Below are positions 30,701 through 39,654 of a stretch of DNA of 64,000 bases, in pieces. The position numbers were made by a program, and so were the translations under genes. The notes under the pieces are model-generated. The model was not told where the DNA came from. It did no database searches and saw only the letters and a program-made list of their open reading frames with translations. The DNA lies in assembly GCA_035578155.1 (NCBI GenBank), contig JAPWDM010000004.1, forward strand, positions 60,923,792 to 60,987,791, read 5' to 3'. How positions within the stretch are numbered: position 1 is the first letter of the stretch; every line of letters begins with the position of its first letter. Origin of the DNA: Brachynemurus nebulosus. Its lineage: Eukaryota; Arthropoda; Insecta; Neuroptera; Myrmeleontidae.

Positions 30701-33700
30701 TGGAGAGTAACTACTACAAAAATTAGAAAAATCAAACATGTTGACTCCGTGATTTCTAATGAATTAACCCTGTGTATTATTATAATAAGTGATCTAATTA
30801 AGCGTCGAAAATAATTAAAAACTACTGTTAATTTAAAAAAGGATACAAAATCTCATTTTTTTTACGATCGTACTTGGAAACCATAACAGTACAAGCACCA
30901 CATCCTCCTTCAGCACAGCCTAATTTTGTTCCACATAAATGCACTAAGCGTATATTAAGAAATTATATTCGAATTGAAAATGTGAAACTGTTTCAAAAAC
31001 AAAAAGAAAATTATTGAAAAAAAGGATACATTTATTTCGCAAATAATATAATAACGTCCATTCTGGATTTACTTCTTTATCAGTTATCTGTAATCAATTA
31101 TAAATCAATTTATAAAAATATATTATCCATATCTTAAAAATTAACTTTTGTTTTAATTTGATATCGACTATTTTAGTTATCTTTTTGAGATGGAAATTAA
31201 GAGATTGACAAAACGGAACACTTATGAATTAATTGATTTTGTTGTGAAAACAGTAGTTTCGCCACAAACCAATCCAGTGAACACAAAACGTTAATATTAT
31301 GTAACACAGGAATCAACTCGTTACACAGGAATCACTCGTTACATAACTAAAGTTATATAAATTTGATATAACTGTAACTTAACATTTAGGTTTTATGTTA
31401 TGTAACAAATTGTTTACCTTTATAGGCTATTGACTATGTACAAAAAAAAGGCAGAAAAGGAACTAATTCGTAACAGGTGTTTTATGGTTTTATATGTTCA
31501 GTTGTACCCCAAAGATGATAAATTCACAAAGTGCTATTAAATTTAGGCGTGGGTTTTTACGAAATTTTTCACTATAACTCAAAAATTATACATTTTTCGT
31601 TTTTCGTAAATACACATGACATGATTTTTTGTAGAGAATTAAATTTCCTATCGAAATGACACTTTATGAACTCAAAAAACTTTTTTCTCAACAAAATAAC
31701 TAAAAAAAAACTATTTAAAAAAAAAAAAAACGGAAATTTTTTTTTTAAATTTTTGTGCAGCACTTTTTTCTGACAAGGAAAGGTATCCAACTGTATCTCT
31801 CAAAAATTTTTGAAACTTTGGTGGATTGTAGATCTTACTAAAAGTAATCACGAGCCATATTTCGTTCGTGCCCATAAGCGGTTTAAGGGGGTGAAATTCA
31901 CCCCTGAAAATTTGGGTTTTTTTCAATTTTCTTAAATATCTTGGAAATGTTAAGAGCTTTGGTATGGAAACTATATATATTTGTAAATGACACTTTAAGA
32001 TCTTTATTATGATACCAAAATTACAGTTATAAAATCATTGGGGTTTCATCCCCCATCCCCAACCCCTAATTTTATCAGGTATATTTTGGTAAAAGAGGAG
32101 GCTGTTATCTGAAAATAAAAGAATTTTTAATTAACACTTTCAGTCCCACGGCTTCGGCATCCGAAACCAAACAAAATTTCCCCAGAGGCCGACCGCGATC
32201 AATGATTAGTTGATTACTCATTATGTGTGCGATGTTTATCATGTTTATCATTCTTCTTCGCACGGATGTGTTCCCATTCACACAAACACATGCATACCAA
32301 CAAACACTACTCTCTTGGTTTCTATGTATGTATAAAAAATTTTAAGATAAACAAAAAATACATAAAAAATATAATTTATATTTTTAAATAAAATTGATTT
32401 GAATGTCAGTGTATATGTAGTATGTATGTACGTATCACGTAGTACGTATGTTTACAGTTTTACACATACATACGTGTGGAACTGTGTCGTTGAATCTATT
32501 CAGTGTTTGAATCATTTTATTTTATGTATTTGTTTATATAAAGTTTTTTTTTTTTTTAAATATTGCCGGCTTCCGGGGAAATTTACTATGAAAGTGCTCG
32601 GGCCTCATAGTGTTAATATATTTTACATCACACTAGTTTATTTCTTTTTGTATAAATACACCTTTTGCTAATATTATTAAATTGTTGACCTTCGTCATGT
32701 GTTAATTGTTTGAGAACTCTTTGAGCTAAATATGGACTTGACAGGGCCGCGCCAAGCGGGGGTGTTAGGGGTGCCTAGTACCCTGGCGGCAGGCTTTGGG
32801 GGCGGCAAATAAAATATAAAATTATTACTATTTTTATGTGGTAATTTTGATGACGCTCATAAATGTTACCCACATTTTGCTTAAATACTTGTCTATTATG
32901 ATTGTTGTGACCCGTTGGTAATCCGATTATTCCGATTGTTGACCAGCGACAACAATCATTTGCGCGGTAATCGGCGAGATCAAACGGGATCGGGATCGAA
33001 CATGCTCTTGCACGCTTTAATTTTATAAAAACCGTCGTTGAATTCTACACATAAAACATTTATCAATCTTGCATTTCATTAAAGTAAGTATATATAGTAA
33101 GTAAACTGGTAGCCGGGAGGCATATATTTTATTATCAAAAATGTATTACAAATAAGTTTGGCGTTTTAGGGGCGGCAATGTTTGTCTTGCACCCCAGCGC
33201 AAATGTCCCTTGGCGCGGCCCTGGGACTTGAGCCTACACCAAATGGTAAAACACAGAATTCATATTCTGAAACTGGACTAGATAATTTAGAAAATAAATG
33301 TAAATATTTTCTATCTTGTGGATGGACTTGAACCATTTGAAACATCATTTTAATGTCACAGGTAAGTGTAACTGCAAATGAACGAAAATTTAAAACAATA
33401 TTTTCGATATTTTGTTGTAATTTAAGACCACTGTATAATTGATCATTCAATGAGACACCTTTATCATCCTTCTGTGAAGCATTAAATACGATACGTAAAT
33501 TGGTAGTGGAACTTTCTTTAAAAACAACGTGATGAGTCATGATCAGAGAACAAAGAGAACGAACATTACTATGTCTATACTAGGGAAACGAGCGTAACCA
33601 CAAAGGATAGAAAATAAACCCCCACTATGTTATATATGTGCACGCGGAGTTGTGTGTGTTAGTCCGTTGGATGTTGTGTGTACTCGTATTAGTGTCTTGC

Positions 33701-36700
33701 ATACATACATATAATAATATGTACGTGGTGGTGGTACGTATGATGTCCGTATACCACGTACATATACCGTGTTAATACGAGAGGTAACAATATAACAACA
33801 ATTGAAACATACCCATTGAATGCTGGCGAATGAATGAGGACTAAGCAGCCTAAGATGCACATAAAAGCACATAAGTGATTGCAGAAAAGAGATAGATGTA
33901 TTCGTTCTATTTGTTCTGTGGTCATGATATATGGGACTGTTTCTACGGCAGGGCGAATGTGGCCTAAATCTAAATATTCTTTAATACAATTATAATATTG
34001 TGAAAGCTTTTGAGTGCGCATAAGACGTGTTTCTAAATTGTAAAATCTTTGTAAAGCTAAATCTCTAGTTGAACCTAAATTGGGAAAATCGTTATGAAAT
34101 GGTAGCCTAACACCGTAGCGTCCATGAATGTCTCTGTAATGAATATTCTTGAATTGAGTTTCACAAATTTGAGTTACTGGATCTTCTACTGGAATTGTCG
34201 TAACATTTTCTAGTTCCCAAAATCTTTTGAGTAGTTCGTCTACGTCAGATGAACATGTATGAAATGAATTCACTTGTGTTTCTGGTTTTTGTATGGGTGC
34301 GGAACCTATCAATATCCAACCTAATATCCAGGTAGTTAGGAATGCTGATGGTTCCCCTTTAATTATTGGGACACCTGAAGTTATAAGATCAACGAATACT
34401 GAGGCTCCTAACAATGCTTCAACTTCTCCAGGACAATTGAAGTCTGGATCCGCTAAAACCATTGATGCAAACTGATGTCTACTATCTTCAGATAATTGAG
34501 ATGAGGGTAAATGAGAAGTAATTTTTGGCAATACAACTGCGTCAAATGAAAATTGAAATGTATCAACATGACGAGGTTTACATGTACATGTAACTGTAGT
34601 TGAATTATCCATAATATTAGCATTTCCTACGCCACTAATGCTAATTTGAGTTTGAGATTGGGATAAATTTAATCTATGAACTAAAGATTGAGTGACGAGA
34701 TTAACCTGAGAACCATTATCAATAAGAACTCTAACCTTATGCCAGATTCCATGATAATCTGCTATACGAATTTGAGCTGTGCCTAACAGAACAGTAAATG
34801 AATTCGTAGTTTCTTTTGAAAGTAAACTACATGACAATGCTTGAGAATGTGAAACAATATTTTGAGATGCAGCCCTACTTGATTGACTATTGTCAAGAGC
34901 ACTTTGAGAAGAATTTGTTATATCTGAATTATTACTTTGACAATGAGTTGTCGTATCGACATGAAGTAATGTGTTGTGATATTTAGATTGACATTTTTTA
35001 CACGAATGGGTAGATTTACATGATTTGATTGTGTGTGCACCTAAACAAGCAAAACACCTATTGAGTTTCTGAACTAATTGTTTGCGTTCAGTGGGATTCA
35101 GTGAAATTAATTTTGGACATTGAAAAAATAAATGTGTTTGAGACTGGCAAGCTGGACATGGGTACTTTAATTTTGAAGGATAATTATAATTATCCTTCAA
35201 AATTAAAGTATAAATAATTATTTGTGTCTGAAGATTGAGATGATTTTGATTTGTCTTCGACTGAAATGAATGATTTATGAGTAACTGATGCTTTTTGTGA
35301 TGAAAATTGAGAACGCTTATCTCTGAAATTTGACTGAACCTTTTTAGATTCTGATACTAATTCTAGAACTTTGCATCGTTCTTCAATAAATGTAATTAAA
35401 TCAGCGTAACTGGGAATATCTTCCTGATTGTTTGTTTCAAAATCTTGACGAGTTTTTTTATCCAAACAACGTAGTGCTAAAAATAAAATAATGAAATCTC
35501 CAAGATTTTCAATTCTTAAGCAATTAAGAGCCTGTATATTTACATCAAAAACATTAAGAAATGTTCTAAGTCCGGCTAACGATTCGTTTTGTAAAGGTTT
35601 TAAAGAAAATACAGAATTTAAGTAATGAGAACCCGATACTCTTTTATCATCATACTTTTTGTTTAATTTATCGTAAGCTAATTGATCATTACGCCCGTCA
35701 ATAGGAATTGATTTAACTAAATCATGAGCTTCGTCTTCAAGAAACGAATCTAAATAATACAATTTTTCTATTTGAGAAAGTGACGAATTGTGAACTAAAT
35801 TGTCAAAAAGATTTATGAATTGTGGAAATTCGGAAGGATTTCCTTTAAATTTTGGTACAGCTAATCGTGGTAATTTGAGTTTTTCTTGCGTATTTGTTTC
35901 TTGTGATATTACATTTTGATGTAATTGAGTGGTTCTATTAGAAGTTTGCTCCATAACAAAAGCCTTAACTGCAAAATAAATTGATTCATAACCGATTATA
36001 TTAGTATCAGGAGGAGTAGCTGACAATGAATGATCAGATTCATAGAGACTTTGTATTTGGAATGAAATATCTTCAAATTGTGGTAAATCAACCTTATATT
36101 GTTCAAATCTAGCCAAAACTATTGGAATTTGATCAGCTCTTTGAAGTAAATCGTATGTAAATTGCATTCTTTGAAATAAACGTTCTCGTTTTTGAATCAA
36201 TTTTTTAAATTGAGTAGCATTTGCCATTGTTTCAAATAATGAATGTCGAATTAAATGTAAATAACAAAATTCGTATTAATGAAACAAATACTATTTTAAT
36301 AATATTTATGCCGGGCATAAATCCAACCCCTCGTCCTCGTCGTGCTCGGCGGTAACTGCTAGCTGGCTAGCAGGCTAACGGGGCTATGGTTAGTTAATAA
36401 ATAAGACAACACATAGTAAGTTTATTTTGTTATTGTTTTTCTGTCCGTTTGTGTGTTTTTCTACCATTGGAGGCCCTTGGAGGTCCTCCAGCGGTGTTGT
36501 TGTGATCCCCACTGTACTCCTGGGCGGCTTTAGGCCCTCAGAAATGCTGTGGGCTAATTGTGATATATATATTGACTGTGATAATCTGTTGTTATTCTTT
36601 GTTGTTTTTTTTTTTTTTTTTTTTTTTTTTAATTAAAATTGGGGTACTGCTGCCGGTGGATGGCGCGGTCAGCAGCACCCGGCGGCATCGCCATCGGAGG

Positions 36701-39570
36701 GCATGCGCCGCCATAAACGGTAAAGATAAAAACATACACAAAACAGACAGGAACACATAAATGCGATAGACAAGGGACAAAACATACACATGATAAAATC
36801 CATCAATGGGCCCTGCCATCCCAGGGCTTAAAAAGAGCGGACAGTCCTTGGTGACGGTACGATAAGTACTAGACAGAGCGTCCGGTCACCAAGGACTGAA
36901 AACCAACGATGAAACTCCGAGGTGTAAAGGGCCTCGGAGTGGAGAAATCTGAGTAAAAATATCACAATAAAACAACATCACAATAATATCACCAGAAAAT
37001 AAGAGGAAAATCTTATTACGTCACTGGGAAGCCACAGGCCGACCAGTGCCGCAATAAGTAGTTAAAAACAAAACCGCTGAGGGGCCACAACGGCAAGCCC
37101 ACAGCGGCACCATAAAATATCACAGATAAGAATAAAAAAAAAAAAAAAAAAAAAAATGATGTACCACCTCGGGTGGAAAAGGCCCTCGGTGGTACATTGT
37201 TAAAACAAAACGGATTACACACAATCTTATTAAAAAATAAAAACAACAATATCACAGATTTCAAAAATTTCTTGCTCTGTGGCACGATTCCGCTCCCCAT
37301 AGTCTCAACAATTCCGAAATGGCTTCGTCAACACCTAGGAACTCACACGTGTAGGGACAGTGACATCTGATTACTGAGCAACATGTACTGTTCTGTCAGA
37401 TAACTGATTACTGGGTACATGTGCCGTTCTGTCAGATGTCGGGGTCAACCTACACAGGAGACCGGTACGATGACTAGGCCACGTTCGTCCGAGTCGAGGC
37501 TACAGAGAACGGGACAATGCCACAGAGTATCACAAAGTCAACATCTGACCTGTGTTCGTATCACTTCGACGGGGCGGAAGCCGCCATATCAACGCTCACG
37601 AACGCATCCGTACGAGGGACGACGACGTCTCCTTACTGGGCGAGCTCGCTCAAGCTGTTCGGGCAGACGTCGACTCGTACGTGTGGCCGATGAGAACGAG
37701 TGCGTCGGGAGCCGCATTCCTACCCATCGAAATGACAAGAACAAGGCCAGGGAAATATCACAGGAATATTTGAAAAATACCACCGCAGGCATGAAAACCC
37801 AGGGTGGCATAACAAGGATCACAGATTCGTCACAGCTTGGTTAAAACAAAATCACAGATAAAATATCACTTTTCGACTCGTCTGACGCGAATCACGAGAC
37901 TGGTAAACATGCCCATCCCAGCTACTACATTCACTTTCGTCAGTCAGTTGAGCAGCGTCAGCCCCAATTCCCAACTACGCACAATCTAGACTATCGGTGA
38001 AGTTTCGCTCAATACGAGAATGCCACACTGTCGATCCTACGACAATCATCCTTGTCGAAAAAAATACCCTAGCCTCGTTAGCCTGCTAGTCGAAGCTAAC
38101 AGTTGCCCGCCGGGCACGAACGGGGACGTGAGGTTGGATTTTAGCCCAGCTTCTTTGTTGTTATTTCCTTTCTTGTTGAGTTTTTGTTTGTTATTTAGCT
38201 AATGGAGGCTCTGTGGGCCTCCGGCAGCGTTGTTATGATCCTCACTGCACCACTGTGTGGTTTAGTCCCCCCATGAGTGCAGTGGGTTGCTGTGATGATT
38301 GTCTGTGATATTTTGTTTCTTCTTTCGTTTGTTACTCCATTGTGCTGGTGGGTGGTTCCTGGCCTCCATGAGTACAGTGGAGTCCTGTGATGTAGTCTGT
38401 GATATTTACTTTTTATTCTTTTTTATTATTGTGTGTCTCTAGTCGGTTTCCTCCACTCCGGGGCCCTTTACACCTCGGAGGGAGTTTCATCGTTGGTTTT
38501 CGGTCCTTGGTGACCAGACGTTCTGGCTAGTACTTAGCGTACCGCCACCAAGGACTGTCCGCTCGTTTTGAATCCCTGGGATGGCAGGGCTCATCGGTGA
38601 ATTTTATCATGTGTATGTTTGTCCGTTGTCTATTGCATTTATGTGTTCCTGTCTTTATGTGTCGTTTTTATCATTTTCCCGTTTTGGCGGCGCATGCCCG
38701 TCGATGGCGATGCCGCCGAACACTGCTGACCGCGCCATCCACCGGCAGTAGTGTCCCAATTTTAATTAAAAAAAAAAAAATAATAATATTTATAAAATAG
38801 TAAATAATAATAATAATAAAAAAAACCGTTATTTTTAAATTACACCTATAAGCATATGATTGTCAAATTATATTGAGTAAACAATTCAATTAATCATATA
38901 CTTATTTTTCTGCAATAGGTAGGTTCAGACAAGCATATACCCAATACGTATTATCCGTATTATTGCACGTACAAGCAATGCGTATTATGTAACTATGTAA
39001 AACATGTAAAATTTGAAATAATAGTACTTGAAAATCACTCACGAACTCAACAAAATATATGCAAAATGTGAATTTAATTTGTATTGAAATGATAATCTTT
39101 TTAAGGAATGAATTTAAATAAAATTAATATCCGGCTCGAAGGACCAATAAAATATTGTGTTTATGTGTATGTTCAAAACTTATGAAAAAATTTGAGCAAA
39201 AAAAAAAACAATGTGAAAAGGAAAATGACTGCAAACTCACCGGTTTTATTGAACCAAATTTCCTTTGAAAATTATCACTGATTCCACTGCTTTTAACTGA
39301 GAAATTCAATGTGATTATAAATAATGTGCACTTCACTAAAATTGCTTTTTATATAAAAACGTATCGTTTGAACTTTTAATTGAGAATGATGTTTGTACAA
39401 GTTTACATAACTTGTCATGTTTTTTTGAAATTGAAATTTTAAATTGAATAACAACAAAATCTTAGTTTTTCAGTGAGTATTAGGTCGGTAGGTCAGGGTT
39501 TTACAAGACAAATTAAAGTAGTGAAAATAAGGAAATGTAGAGGACACTACTCCAAGTTTTATAAATTCTG

Positions 39571-39654
<84 letters not shown>

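Larger units (their letters stand above)
32617..36227 (-). mobile_element. Bel/Pao retrotransposon remnant 1, broken and truncated
   Basis: Minus-strand gag, protease and part of the reverse transcriptase, interrupted by two hAT-type MITEs (33544-33920 and 32742-33223), by a palindromic insertion at the gag/pol border, and ending next to a piggyBac MITE with the rest of pol missing. No LTR recognised on either side. Inserted in intron 1 of Xdh copy 2 in the same orientation as the gene. Confidence 0.88.

Noticed and set aside
24107..30943. Aldehyde oxidase as the identity of the gene
   Set aside because: R901, E823 and E1282 at the molybdenum site and the FFTGYR NAD-site motif fit xanthine dehydrogenase.
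35190..35200. Apparent gag/pol overlap as a programmed frameshift
   Set aside because: The offset comes from a 34-nt palindromic insertion; the element is otherwise a single-frame Bel/Pao, so this is damage, not a recoding signal.
37419..37844. 141-codon arginine-rich frame
   Set aside because: Lies in the GC-rich hairpin element; overlapping frames on both strands and no motif point to composition, not coding.
39240..39336. Possible exon ([15 protein letters not shown] followed by GTGAGT)
   Set aside because: One good donor only; no acceptor, no homology recognised and no partner exon on the same strand.
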